Assembly (NCBI GenBank): GCA_963678705.1
Contig: OY783209.1
Span: forward strand, 17,298,001-17,362,000
Length of the DNA stretch: 64,000 nucleotides
Reading direction: 5' to 3'
DNA from: Panorpa germanica
Lineage: Eukaryota; Arthropoda; Insecta; Mecoptera; Panorpidae
Of this stretch, positions 52,500-63,436 are shown one piece after another (the first letter of the stretch is position 1; each line of letters begins with the position of its first letter). Below the pieces are notes generated by a model that was not told the origin of the DNA, did not search any database, and saw only the letters and a list, made by a program, of their open reading frames with translations. A program made the translations under genes and the position numbers.

Positions 52500-52903
52500 T
52501 GTCTTAGTTCTTCTCCCAAAGCACCATCAGTTGCCACCGTTATTGGAGGGTAGCCATCTGCTTCCACACTACATTCAGATATTGATAGTTTAGCTTCTTC
52601 TTGACCAGCTTTATTCATAGATTTAAATTTTATCTTCTAACTTCTGGTCCTTTTACATACACCAGGCATATTACCAATTGCACTTCGCTCCGCTAACTGT
52701 TCATATCCACGACCTGTGTATATTGTACTTCGAATCATGTCTAAACATATGTTACAAGATTTGTTATTATCACTATTACATAATACATAGTCTTTATTAC
52801 AGTTTATACATTTGAAATGACACTTGGTGTAATATACACTTCTAACTTTTTTTACTAAGTTCATATAGATTAAGTCACAAGCAAACGGTTTATGATCATT
52901 CAT
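52500..52903 (-). pseudogene. Possible Mutator-like (Mutsu-type) transposase fragment
   Basis: The minus strand begins MNDHKPFACDLIYMNLV, then a Cys cluster (CHFKCINCNKDYVLC and CNICLDM), and after stops MNKAGQEEAKLSI and DGYPPITVATDGALGEEL. The last resembles the ITVVxDGSW motif of Mutsu-domain transposases found in insects, but the similarity is judged from memory and is weak. A host Cys-rich protein is possible. Confidence 0.35.
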
Positions 52904-52909
52904 TTTTCT

Positions 52910-53699
52910 AAATTGATTAAATAAATAATTAATATTAAAGATACGCCTGCCCTTAACTGAATAATTATTTTACGTCTTTTCACTGTTTGCACTATGCGAT
53001 GAATATAAAAATTCATCAGTATCATCAATTTTACTAGAATCTACAGATTGAATTGCTGAATTAGCTATGTCGAGACAATTATTGCTAGTTTTTTTTTAAC
53101 ACACTTTATTTCAATGTATTTTTATAGGATATATTTCTCACACTTAGAAATTGAACGCTATAATACTTTTTAACAAATTTTTTATTTAAAATTCAGAAAA
53201 AGTTTGTTAAGGCTGAAACCAACAACATATAACCGAGATTCAATAGAATAAGCCAGTCAAACGTTTCTTTTTTCGGTTGACGCTGTGAAAAGACTCTTCT
53301 TATTCGCTTCTATAAGTGACTGAATTTCTTAAATTAAACTGAAGGTAGTAAACTCCAACATGGTGGTAAAATCCAAGTATCATTATCATTTTTTATTTTT
53401 AATATATGTTCCGTCCTATATAGCAATACTCACTCATCGGTTCTGTAATTTTAGTTTTTTGTAGAAAGGTCATTTCATTGTAATATTTATATCATTCTTA
53501 GTCCAAGGCTTGTGCGAATAACATTGTAGTTTAGATTCTATTGTACTTGTGTTTATTTTAATTTTTACAACTATTATATTCAAACAAAAAACATTCTACC
53601 ACTGCACAGTTACTTGTAGTTTTTAATAAAATCAATTTTAAACGAAAAAACATTCACGTGGTTTTATTCACATAATTTCGGCGTACAACATCGCACAAA
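52910..53699. other. Unassigned AT-rich DNA
   Basis: I see no gene. Confidence 0.4.
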
Positions 53700-54062
53700 A
53701 TAATCGCGATAAACTAATTGCGGTTCAAACAATATATGTCTGGTCTTCTCCTTTTTGTATTCTTTACCTACTTGATATATAGATTTACTTTCTTCCTCCA
53801 TAACGAAATAAAAGGATGATTTGAGGCGGTAGTTTACTCTCTCTTTATGTATTTGTCTTATTTTGTTTTTACATTCTCATAATTGTATGTCAAAGTCGTT
53901 GTACATCCCTGGATTTTCAGACAATTCCATTAATACAGTTTCAGATAAGTTTAAAGTTTTATTCCGTTCCTTAGCATTGTGTATCGTACAATGTTTGTGG
54001 TGCTGTAGGATCTTAGGTTTGAATACATTATTCCACCATTTAATGCGTTCTTGAAAGGAGAG
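53700..54062 (-). pseudogene. Probable LINE fragment (region between endonuclease and RT)
   Basis: A nearly open minus-strand frame reads ERIKWWNNVFKPKILQHHKH, then LSENPGMYNDFDIQL and YQVGKEYKKEKTRHIL. The IKWWN and helical Lys-rich run resemble endonuclease-RT linkers of LINEs, but the family cannot be fixed from this piece. Confidence 0.35.
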
Positions 54063-54106
54063 TCATTTTTGTAAAGCTTACCGCGGTACTTATAATGTAG
54101 GGTGCG

Positions 54107-56270
54107 ACTCCCAAGGCCCCCAAGGGGAGCGCAATGAAGGCTCAGAGGGGGCCCAGAGCTTAATTGAAAAATAAATCAAATTCACTTACAAAATAATAAT
54201 GCAAATTTTTTATTTAAAAATTACAACATGTGTATAATTTTAGTCAACGTCGTAAGAGTGCCGAAATTTTTTTTTTTTTAGTTTAAAGACAGTAAAACGT
54301 AGCTGCAGGTAACATAGCAGTCCTCCATGATTTGTGGTTATTTTTATAGATACTTTTGTTTTGCGTAAGTTTTTGGTTGAGTACAAGTGTAAACATTAAC
54401 AAACTTACTTTATTTGTTGATGGCTAAATATCAATAATTTATCGAAATGAAAAAATTTCTTGTAAGAAGTGGTGAAAGTGGAGGCGCATCAGTAAAGACA
54501 GGTACGAATAGTGGTGACAGCCAAGGTCAAAATAAGGATCCCGGCGATACGGCAAGTGTAACCATTTCTTCTTTAAGTAAACCAAACAGTTATTTATCAC
54601 TAGGCTTTACAAAAACAATCATAAATGGCCAAGTGTGTAATCTGTGTAGCCGTCCTGGCCCCTGACAGCATGTAACCTAACAAACAGAAAAGACATCTTG
54701 ACACTAAACATGGAAATATCGCAAACAATACTATAGAGTTTTTTGAACGAAAACTTATTAGTGTTGAATCTACAAAAAATGCTTTTTCCAACATTACAAG
54801 TGTACCTTCAAAGGCTTTGTTGGCATTTTATTAGGTTTCTCACAGAATCGCTCTGAAGAAAAAACCGCACACTATTGGAGAAGACCTGATGTTACCAGAT
54901 GCAATCGATATAGTTTTAACTATATTTGGAGAATCCATGGCTCAACAGTTAAAGCCCATACCAATGTCAAATAATATGGTATCAAGACGTATAGCTGACA
55001 TTTCAGAAGATCTCCATGTGCAATTGATGGAAAAGGTGAACATTTACTATTTTGCCATACAAGTTGATGAAGCTATCGATCTTCATTGAGACGCACAAAT
55101 AATATGTTATATAAGATTTGTCGATAATTTTGTAAGAAGTTTTCAGCCGATACCACTGGTGAAAGCATTTTTCGAATGATTGATACATTTTTGAAAGATA
55201 ATGACATGTCTTAGAACAATTGTGCAGGAATTTGCACAGATGAAGCTCGGGCTATGTCAGGAAAATACACTCGACTTCAAGTGATAATCAAAAAGGTAGC
55301 TCCAGAAGCTAGATGGACACACTGCATAATTCATAGAAAGGCTTTAGCAGCAAAAGGTATGACCCCGGAACTTGATGAAGTTTTACATGTGGTCGTTCAA
55401 CAGTCAATCTCATTAAAGGGCAGCCTTTACAGTTTCGAGTTTTTAAAATTCTCTGTCAAATATGGGCTCAGAACACACAGCTTCACTGTTTCATACTGAA
55501 GCTCGCTGGCTATCGAGAGGAATGGCTTTGACCAGAAGAATATTGAAGCTTAAACATGAAGTCCTTGCACTTTTGCTTGACGAAAACCACCAAAACTCAA
55601 CGTTATTCACTGACTCAGATTATTTGCTGCGATTAGCGTACGTGGCAGATATCTTCGAGAAAATAAATGTACTGAACAAGTCTTTACAGAAAAAAGGTGC
55701 AAACCATCTACAATGGACTGAAAAGGTGAAAAGCTTTGTAATAAATCTAAGTTTGTACGGGGGCGGTCCGAGAAGTGACAATTTGGAGCTCTTTCTTAAT
55801 CTTAAAATTATAATTGAAGAAATCGATATTAAAAATATTCCTACCAATGCAAAGAAATGCCTTCTTAAACATTTAGAAATCTTTAAATATCGTTTTGAAA
55901 AATATTTTAATGAGAACTTAAATGGTTTGGCAAGGATTCAAAACCCGTTCAAACCATCAGTCGATGAATGCTCCCTCAACATGAAGGAAAAAGAAAATCT
56001 CATTGACCCCCAAGGTGACACTAGGCTTGAAATGAAGTTTAAAGAATCTTCTGTCACTTGCTTCTGGATTGGTGTACAAAAGGAACACACAATTCACTCA
56101 CTCCATTCGTTACAACTTATTCTTGTGAAACTGGGTTTTCTGCTCTAGCTGCCATAAAGAGTAAATATCTCTCAAGACTGAATGTGACCAAGAATCTCAG
56201 TGCCATAGTTATTACGCAAATATCTAATGTACTGTTGAACTTATTATTTTTGTCCCATTTTAATCTATAA
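54107..56270 (+). pseudogene. hAT transposase, ZBED5/Buster-like, decayed
   Basis: A GC-rich terminus-like stretch (tagggtgcgactcccaaggc) lies at 54107. Coding begins around 54447 (MKKFLVRSGESGG; SYLSLGFTKTIINGQVCNLC, a BED-like finger start). It continues through broken frames (CTDEARAMSGKYTRLQVIIK; EARWTHCIIHRKALAAKGM) and is best preserved at 55462-56148 (MGSEHTASLFHTEARWLSRG; LAYVADIFEKINVLNKSLQ). It ends with the hAT dimerisation segment (LTPFVTTYSCETGFSALAAIKSKYLSRL, in parts). These are the standard landmarks of ZBED5-like hAT proteins. Stops and frameshifts abolish function. No 3' terminal repeat was found. Confidence 0.8.
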
Positions 56271-56639
56271 GTTACATACCATCATCAATAATAAAGAAAA
56301 ATTTAGTAGCATCATTAACATCCCTTTCACATTGTTCAAAAATATCATATAGTGTTTATTTCGTCGTTTTCCTCATTCCAGCGTTATGCAAAAGCGAAAG
56401 AGGGTAGAGGCTAAGTTAAAATATTGGCGAAGTTCGTCATTACTTTTTCTCAAAAAGCATAAACGTTAAAAAATTAGATAAGGATCTACAGCAACTTAAA
56501 TTTTATTTAATTTAATTTTACTGCTTATGTTCAATAAAGAATTTGCTGTATTTTTTGTTAACATTTTCATATCTTTAAAGTTGAAACCTTAAATTAATTT
56601 CAGTATCAAATGCTTTGTGACAATTAATAGTATCTTTTT
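56271..56639. other. Unassigned AT-rich DNA between hAT and LINE
   Basis: I see no gene; probably includes the hAT 3' untranslated region. Confidence 0.4.
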
Positions 56640-56760
56640 AATTTTTTTTTTTATTAGGCTTTGGCTTATTCAGCCTTCTTGCCATTCTAAAATACAAATA
56701 AATATTACATTCTAAAATATATAAAAATTACTTAAAACTATACATATATAACTACTATAT

Positions 56761-57034
56761 ATAGACGACACAGTGGGCGAGAGCATTGATGCTTGACGCC
56801 GACTGCTGTGTCTTCGAATTCGATCCCCGGACTAGATATATATTTTCTGGGTTTGGTTATTATGAACTTATATTGATTATGGTCATACATAATCGTACAG
56901 TTATTAGGCAGTGGTGTAGCCCACATATATGAGGCCACGACACCATAAATACTGCCAACATTGAAGGAGGTCGTCGGTGATAGGACTCAGCATCGGAAAT
57001 AGGCCGACGTTAAATAAAAAAAAAAAAAAAAAAA
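56761..57034 (+). mobile_element. tRNA-type SINE with poly(A) and 11-bp TSD
   Basis: A 274-bp insertion between two copies of aactactatat (56750-56760 and 57035-57045). The head (cagtgggcgagagcattgat and tcttcgaattcgatcccc, 40 bp apart) resembles RNA polymerase III A and B boxes. The tail is about 20 A. The body contains gtggtgtagcccacatatat. It interrupts the LINE 3' UTR, restoring the family sequence when removed. Confidence 0.85.
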
Positions 57035-57179
57035 AACTACTATATTTACTACTATATATAACCAATTATATTTACATCACCATTTGTTTACTCTAAGTTA
57101 AAGTTCTTTAAAGATTTTCTATACATGTTATATGTCAATTTTATTGTCAAATATAAACTCAATCACACATTTTGCAGAG

Positions 57180-57880
57180 GCACTATTTACATCGGAGATC
57201 AAACTTATCACGTTCACTAGCATCATAGTAGACTTGCATAAATTACTCCATGAGTAGTCGACTGCCTGCTTATTAAGTTAACATTCTAAAGTCATATGAT
57301 CTATTGTGCCTTCCTCTCCACAACGACAGTTTGGAGATCTTAACAATTTTATTTTATGTAGATGATATGGACTTCTACAGTGACCTGATTTTATTCCAGT
57401 AATAGTTCAAATAAATTTCCTAGAGTTTGATTTGTTGAACCATAAATTTGTTGATATTTTTGGATTATGCTTATAAAATTTTTTTCCGGTGAGAGTACTT
57501 CTTTCGTTATAGTTGTTTTGCCAATCTACCAAACAGTTTTCATTGATAAGAGATTTAACTTCGCCCATCGTCCACCTCACATCAAACTCCTCTCCATTTA
57601 TACAAGCTTCTCTAGCCAATCTATCAGCCATTTCATTTCCTTTTATACCTGCATGACCGGTAATCCATAAAAATTTAACATTCATATTCTTTTCCTTCAT
57701 TTTTAAAAGATAAGCCTTAACTGAGCATATTTTGTAATTTTTATTGTTTTAGAATGTATTGTTATTTATAGATAAACAAACACTACGAGAGTCTGTGACG
57801 ATTAATATATTCTTATAATCAGTGTTTTGTATTAACTCTAAAAGTTTCATAATTGCAGTCAATTCTGTATTATAAGAATT
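57180..57880 (-). pseudogene. I-like LINE ORF2 C-terminus: RNase H and CCHC-like tail
   Basis: It continues ORF2 after a TAA at 57881-57883. RNase H residues are visible in NTELTAIMKLLEL, IVTDSRSVCLSI and WITGHAGIKGNEMADRLARE. The tail has CRCGEEGTIDHMTLEC, the zinc-binding C-terminus typical of these LINEs. A second TAA lies near 57750. Confidence 0.8.
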
Positions 57881-60868
57881 TTAGGTGTTCTTGAGTTTAT
57901 ATTTGTAATGTTGTTCTGTATTACGGTTATAAATACCTATTCCTCCAGTTTTATAATTTTTGTTCAAAGATCCATCAGTAAACCATATACTCCAGTTTTT
58001 ATTATCTTTTGTTATGTATTCCATATATTTTTGATAAACTTTTTCATTATTTTCATTCTTATTAAAGTAAATTACTTCTGTATCAATTTTTGTCAAACTT
58101 ATCTCAAGCGGGAATTTGAAGAAAGGGATAATCTCGTGTACCTCTATGTTTAATTTTTCATATCTGTCTAAACTATCTAGGAGGGCCGGTTTTTTCTTAT
58201 TTATCCAGTAGGGACTGTTAAAAAGAATACGTAATTTTCCTATTCTTGTATTTAAGGGAATACATGAATTATGTATATTTTTACAATAAAAATTATCTGC
58301 GATTTGTTGTATTCTGACGCTGACTGGAGGGATATTAGTTAAGTAATTAATAATTTGACATGGTGTTGAAATCATTGCCCCTAATATTATCCTTAAACAT
58401 TTATTTTGTATGATTTCAATTTTTTTTAATCTGGAGTTATTTGCGGTGCAGATCATGGTGCTAGAGTAATCAATATGAGGTCTAACTACCGCTTTATATA
58501 TTTGTATTAATGTTGTTGGATGTGCGCCCCATTTATAACCAGCTATACATCTCATCAAATTAAATCCTTTTTGACATTTGGAAATGATATGTGAAACTTC
58601 TTTCGCCGAAGTACTCTTTGTGTCAAAGAATATATTCAGAAATTTGATGTTTGATCTAACCGTTATGTTCTTATTTCTAATGGTAATTTTTGGACTAGAG
58701 ATAATTCTATGTCTTGTAAAGATAACAATTTTGTTTTTTTCTGAAGATATATTTAATTTGATTTCATTTAAAAGACCTTCTAGTTTTCTTAGTTTTGTTT
58801 GTAGTCTATTTTGCGCTATGTCTTGCGTATGACCCACACTGTAAATAACTATATCGTCTGCGTACATCAAAACTGTTGTATTATTATCTGATAATGATGT
58901 TATGTTTTCTGTATATATATTGAATAGCAATGGAGATATTATGGAGCCTTGTGGAATTCCATAATAACAAATAATTGGGTCTGTTGTCTTGTTATTGTAT
59001 CTAACTATTATCTCTCTATTTTGAAAGTAATTAGTAATCCAGTTGCACGTTTTAGAGGATATACCTATCTTTTCTAATTTCTCTTTTAAAGTTTTCAGAT
59101 TGACATTGTCATATGCAGCTTCTATGTCTATGAAAGCAGCTATCATATAATGGTTCTTACTATATGTTTTTTGAATATCGATATTCAATATATTCAAATT
59201 GTGCTGCGTACTCCTTGTTTTTCTAAAAGCAAATTGTAGATTCGGTAATCTTTTATGATGTTCTAGAAACCATTCTATTCTGTTTTTGATAACTGCTTCC
59301 ATGGTTTTGCCCATACATGATAAAAAAGTGATTGGTCTATATGATTCTTGTTTGTTTGGATCCTTACCTGGTTTTAAAATCGGAACAACAATATGTTTCT
59401 TCCAATCTAATGGCATACAAGCAGTACTGAATGATAGATTAAATATATTTGTCAGGTGGTTTATTGCATTGACCGGAAGGTTTTGAATCATTTTGTAATT
59501 TATTCTATCGAATCCTGTGCTACTATTTTTATTATGTTTTAACGCAAAATTAGCTTCTAGTATAGTTATCGAATTATCCAGGTAATTTTTTTTAATGTAA
59601 TTATGAGTTGTAATAATTGAGCTGTTAGTTTGTGAAAATCTATTTGTAACAAATTCTTCTATCAAATTTTCGTTATCACTTATTCTTTTAGTACTATAGC
59701 TTTTATTAATAATTTTTCTTATATTATTCCATACAATATTAGTTGCTGAGTTCGGATTTAAGCTCTCGCAAAAGTTTTGCCATTCTATTTTTTTCCGGGC
59801 TCTAAAATATCGTCTAGTTTTTGCTTGATGTTTTTTAAAATTTAAATAATTTGTCATTGTCATGTTTTTGTTAAATGTAGTTAGGGCTAATTTTCTTTGA
59901 GCTATCATTTTGTTGCACTCAGTGTCCCACCATGATGGTTTTATTTTATTAGAAGCTATATTGTATATTTTGGTAAATGGAATATATTTGTTTGCCGAAT
60001 CGTGAATAATATCTCTAAACTGAATATATTTGTTATCAACGTCATTAGGATCACTTGTGTTTCCGCTAGTGCAAGGAGATGATATTCTATTTTTTATTTC
60101 AATACTATATTTCTGCCAATCATCTTTTTTAAAATTTCTCCTCGTTATACGTTCTGATGGAGAGAATCGGTCCTTCTTGTCATTAAAACAGAAAAAGATT
60201 GGGTAGTGATCACTACCGAGGCTATCTGTAAGAGTTTGCCACGAAGTAATTTGCTGTGTTAACGTCATAGATACCAATGTGAGATCCAATATACTGTCCA
60301 TTGTACTGAGATTGCTTACTCTAGTTGGTTTATCATCGTTGATAATATTTAGATTTTCGTTTTCTATGAATTCTAACAATTCGTTACCTTTATACTGACT
60401 ACCTGGACAGTTTATATCCCAAGCAAGGTTAGTCGCGTTAAAATCTCCAGCCAGTATAACAGGAACAGTTATTTGTTGTTTTATCTGTGACCAGTTTGAA
60501 TTAGATAGTTTATGATTCGGTTTAGCATAGATTGATAAAATACATATTACATCAGTTTCGTTATGTGTTATAATTATTCCAGCTATTTCGACCGAATTAA
60601 ATGGATTATTTAGCATTACTCGTTTATATTTTATAGATTTATGAATCAAGATAGCAACACCCCCGTGAGGATTATAGTTTGTATTCTGCATCCTATCTTC
60701 TCTTTCAATAAAATAGCCTTTGATGTTTAAATTGAAATTTTTTGTTAAAAACGTTTCTGATAGTATGCATATATGTATGTTATGCTTCTGTAACATATGT
60801 TGTAGTTCCTCTTTAATATATCTGACTCCTCTACAGTTCCATTGAATAAAATTTATCATTTTAACCAT
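57881..60868 (-). CDS. I-like LINE ORF2: endonuclease and reverse transcriptase (995 codons)
   Basis: The ATG at 60868 gives MVKMINFIQWNCRGV. Domains: AP-type endonuclease, residues about 1-235 (QWNCRG; LSETFL; PHGGVAIL; LAGDFNATN; SDHYPI, which hold the catalytic Asn, Glu, Asp and His). A linker follows (WWDTECNKMIAQRKLAL, about 315). RT is about 480-750 (SYRPITFLSCMGKTMEAVIK; FAFRKTRSTQHNLNI; IDIEAAYDNV; GIPQGSIISPLLFNIY; YADDIVIY). After a thumb and connection region, the RNase H start (WFTDGSLN) is reached before a TAA. It performs nicking and target-primed reverse transcription. All endonuclease and RT catalytic residues are intact. Confidence 0.9.
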   Translation of the reverse strand: MVKMINFIQWNCRGVRYIKEELQHMLQKHNIHICILSETFLTKNFNLNIKGYFIEREDRMQNTNYNPHGGVAILIHKSIKYKRVMLNNPFNSVEIAGIIITHNETDVICILSIYAKPNHKLSNSNWSQIKQQITVPVILAGDFNATNLAWDINCPGSQYKGNELLEFIENENLNIINDDKPTRVSNLSTMDSILDLTLVSMTLTQQITSWQTLTDSLGSDHYPIFFCFNDKKDRFSPSERITRRNFKKDDWQKYSIEIKNRISSPCTSGNTSDPNDVDNKYIQFRDIIHDSANKYIPFTKIYNIASNKIKPSWWDTECNKMIAQRKLALTTFNKNMTMTNYLNFKKHQAKTRRYFRARKKIEWQNFCESLNPNSATNIVWNNIRKIINKSYSTKRISDNENLIEEFVTNRFSQTNSSIITTHNYIKKNYLDNSITILEANFALKHNKNSSTGFDRINYKMIQNLPVNAINHLTNIFNLSFSTACMPLDWKKHIVVPILKPGKDPNKQESYRPITFLSCMGKTMEAVIKNRIEWFLEHHKRLPNLQFAFRKTRSTQHNLNILNIDIQKTYSKNHYMIAAFIDIEAAYDNVNLKTLKEKLEKIGISSKTCNWITNYFQNREIIVRYNNKTTDPIICYYGIPQGSIISPLLFNIYTENITSLSDNNTTVLMYADDIVIYSVGHTQDIAQNRLQTKLRKLEGLLNEIKLNISSEKNKIVIFTRHRIISSPKITIRNKNITVRSNIKFLNIFFDTKSTSAKEVSHIISKCQKGFNLMRCIAGYKWGAHPTTLIQIYKAVVRPHIDYSSTMICTANNSRLKKIEIIQNKCLRIILGAMISTPCQIINYLTNIPPVSVRIQQIADNFYCKNIHNSCIPLNTRIGKLRILFNSPYWINKKKPALLDSLDRYEKLNIEVHEIIPFFKFPLEISLTKIDTEVIYFNKNENNEKVYQKYMEYITKDNKNWSIWFTDGSLNKNYKTGGIGIYNRNTEQHYKYKLKNT

Positions 60869-60962
60869 TTTAATTAATGATTAATTTTTATATCTGATGT
60901 CTTGTTGTTCGATTTATTTATATATTATATTTTTTCTTTATGTTTATATAATTATTGTTGAT

Positions 60963-62459
60963 TTAATATTTTAGTAAATTTATTAAACGATTAGGTTTAG
61001 TGATGTGAATAGAGTTTTTATTAAAAAATAAACTTAATTTATATATCGATGTTTTCTTACGAGTTTGGCCATTGTACACTAGATATTTGTTTCTTGTAGC
61101 TTCTAAGAGATTAGGATGTAATATTTGGGTCTTTGTTTGTATCTTTAATTTTGTCATCATTATTTTTATTATATATTGATGAATAGCAGGTATCATTATC
61201 ATTGTTTTCCATTGTAATATCAGGTTTCTCTTGGTTGATTTGCTTTCTGTTTTTTTCTTGATTAGTTTTCTTAAGGAATGTGTCGCTTTCTTCATTGTTA
61301 GATTTCTTTTCTTCTCTTCTTCTTTTTTGAATTGGTTCTTTAGTGGATGTCGTAGGTTGTGGTTGACTGTATTTGATTAATTCACTCTGGTATTGGTTCT
61401 TCTGGTTAAAGGGTTTGGTTCGTATGTTGGTATTATGTTGATACTATGGTATTTATTTGTGATATTGGGAAAAGTCTCAGTGTAGTTTAGAGTTTCAAAA
61501 GAGTTTTGAGTTCTTACTGAGTATAAATAGTCTGTATTTTTTTCTATTAATTCTAATTTTGCTTCATAAAAACTGAGATTGTGTTGGGCCATGAGATCTT
61601 TTATCTTGATTTGTCTTTTTTTTTCAGGACAATTATTGTCTGTAGCCTCGTGGTTAAGTTGACAATTTATGCATGTCGGGTTAGGAGATGTGCATGCAGT
61701 ACGTAAATGATCTTCACTTCCGCAGAAATTACATTTTGCTACTTTTGCTCTGCATTTTGTGGCTGCGTGTCCAAATTTAAAACAATTATAAAATTGTATC
61801 GTATGTTGTACAAATGGTTCGCATGCTCGTCTCACTCTCCACATGTAAACATAAGCAGGAATTGCAAGTCCTTCAAAGAATAGTTTCACTGTTGTACTGG
61901 GTTCATATTTTATAGCTCCGTCAACTCTTATTTTTCGATTTAGCTTTTGCACTCTCGTTACTTTAAAAGGTGGACACTCTATATTATTTAAAATTTTATC
62001 TTCCGTATATTCTATATCCACACCTTTTATAATAGCTACTTTTGTGCACCAGTAAAATGGGATAAACGCTTCTTATCCATTGTTTTTCAGCAATGTTGAT
62101 TTGGTAATTTCGTTAGCTAGTATTGCATTAGCATATTGAACGATTGCTCTATTTGTTCCCACTTTTTTAATTTCTTTTATATTAGATTTATTACTGATTT
62201 TACAAATTATTTCTGCTAATTTAAGAGAACTAAAAAATGTATTTCCATCACTATTATTTTTAACTATCATTACTATATACGAGTCATATTTTGTTTCTGT
62301 GTTGTATAAATTATTATATATTTTATTAACATTGTCACTATTGTTATTTAAGTTTTCTGCCATATCACTGGATGTGTTTTCTGTAGGAAATGATTTGTTA
62401 GTCACAGAGTTGTTTTTATTGTTCGTATTTTTATCAGGAGGTTCAGTCTCCATATCCAT
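60963..62459 (-). pseudogene. I-like LINE ORF1 (nucleic-acid-binding gag-like protein) with two stops
   Basis: The ATG at 62459 gives MDMETEPPDKN, a polar N-terminus. At 62070-62072 a TAA interrupts the frame, which then continues (EAFIPFYWCTKVAI) to a Cys/His array: CFKFGHAATKC, CNFCGSEDHLRTAC and CINCQLNHEATDNNC, three CCHC-type knuckles. A second TAA lies at 61377-61379, and a Lys-rich C-terminal part follows to 60963. It binds LINE RNA. No separate start is needed for the parts; they are one broken ORF. Confidence 0.8.
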
Positions 62460-62533
62460 ATTGTTAATTAACCAGTGATAATTAAATAGAAGTTACTTCA
62501 CTTCTTTGTAATTTTACTTAATAATAATCTAAA

Positions 62534-63436
62534 TTATAATTTAAATACAAATAAATCACGAAAAAATATTATAATTTGTAAAGAAAGATCACTATTTATT
62601 TTATTGTCTTGTTTATTATAAACACGTGCGCTCACCAAGGAGTCTCGCTCTAAACTGGTGTTTAGATTATTTAATCTCAAGTCTTTATAGTTGGAGTATT
62701 TTATCCAATAAGATTTTTTTAAGTTGCGTCGCATGATTTTTTTCCTGTTCTCAACATCATTGTTGTCACCAAAGCAATACATTATAGAGTAATGATCACT
62801 TTCCACATTGTCTGTTAGTATCCGCCAAGAGTGTATGTATTTAACGATAGAAGAGGATACTATTGTTAAATCTAAGATACTATTTCTTTTCCTTGGGTTT
62901 CTAACTTTAGTTGGATTACCATCATTTAATATTACTAAATTTTCATTCTCAATAAATGTTAGCAGCTCCCTACCTTCGTAATTTTGTCCTAGGGTGAAAG
63001 GGACTTGATGTGTTGAATTAAAGTCTCCAGCAAAAATTATGGGTACATCTATTTGATTTTTCATGAAAGACCAATTTGCGTTATTAATTTTGTGGTTTGG
63101 TTTGGCGTATGTGGATAATGTGCAGAATTTTTCTGATTTTAATGTACAATATATTGCTAAAATATCTAATGTGTTAAATGGATTTTGTAAGTGTATTCTT
63201 CGAAATTGGATTGATTTATAAATTAGTACTGCTACTCCTCCATGTGTATTATATTTATTTAGGTAATATCTATCATATCTTTTAATATAATATCCTTAAA
63301 TGTTAAAATTAAGGTTGGAAGTTAAAAAAGTCTCACTTAAGATACAAATATGTATGTTATTCATCCTAATTAAATGATTAAATTCTTCTTTTATGGAACG
63401 TATACCCCTGCAATTCCATTGTAAAATGTTAATCAT
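62534..63436 (-). pseudogene. I-like LINE endonuclease fragment of a second copy
   Basis: The ATG at 63436 reads INILQWNCRGI. The endonuclease continues with LSETFL, HGGVAVLIYKSI, FAGDFNSTHQ and ESDHYSIMYCF up to about 62600, with a stop near 63295 (FNI stop GYY) and possibly others. It is about two thirds identical to the endonuclease at 57881-60868, so it is a different subfamily. It ends immediately upstream of the 5' end of the full-length copy, in the same orientation. Confidence 0.8.

Larger units (their letters stand above)
56640..62530 (-). mobile_element. I-like LINE, near full length, with SINE in its 3' UTR
   Basis: Minus-strand order: ORF1 (62459 leftwards), ORF2 with endonuclease, RT, RNase H and a CCHC-like C-terminus, 3' UTR and poly(A) (T run at 56641-56652). 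An RNase H domain in a LINE with ORF1 places it in the I group of clades. ORF2 is open for 995 codons and then has two stops inside RNase H; ORF1 has two in-frame stops. It is a recently dead copy and the reference for the other fragments at 38215, 43329 and 62534. The 5' limit is inferred. Confidence 0.85.

Noticed and set aside
56761-56835. A functional tRNA gene
   Set aside because: A/B-box-like words are present but no cloverleaf can be drawn with confidence, and the sequence is the head of a polyadenylated SINE with a TSD.
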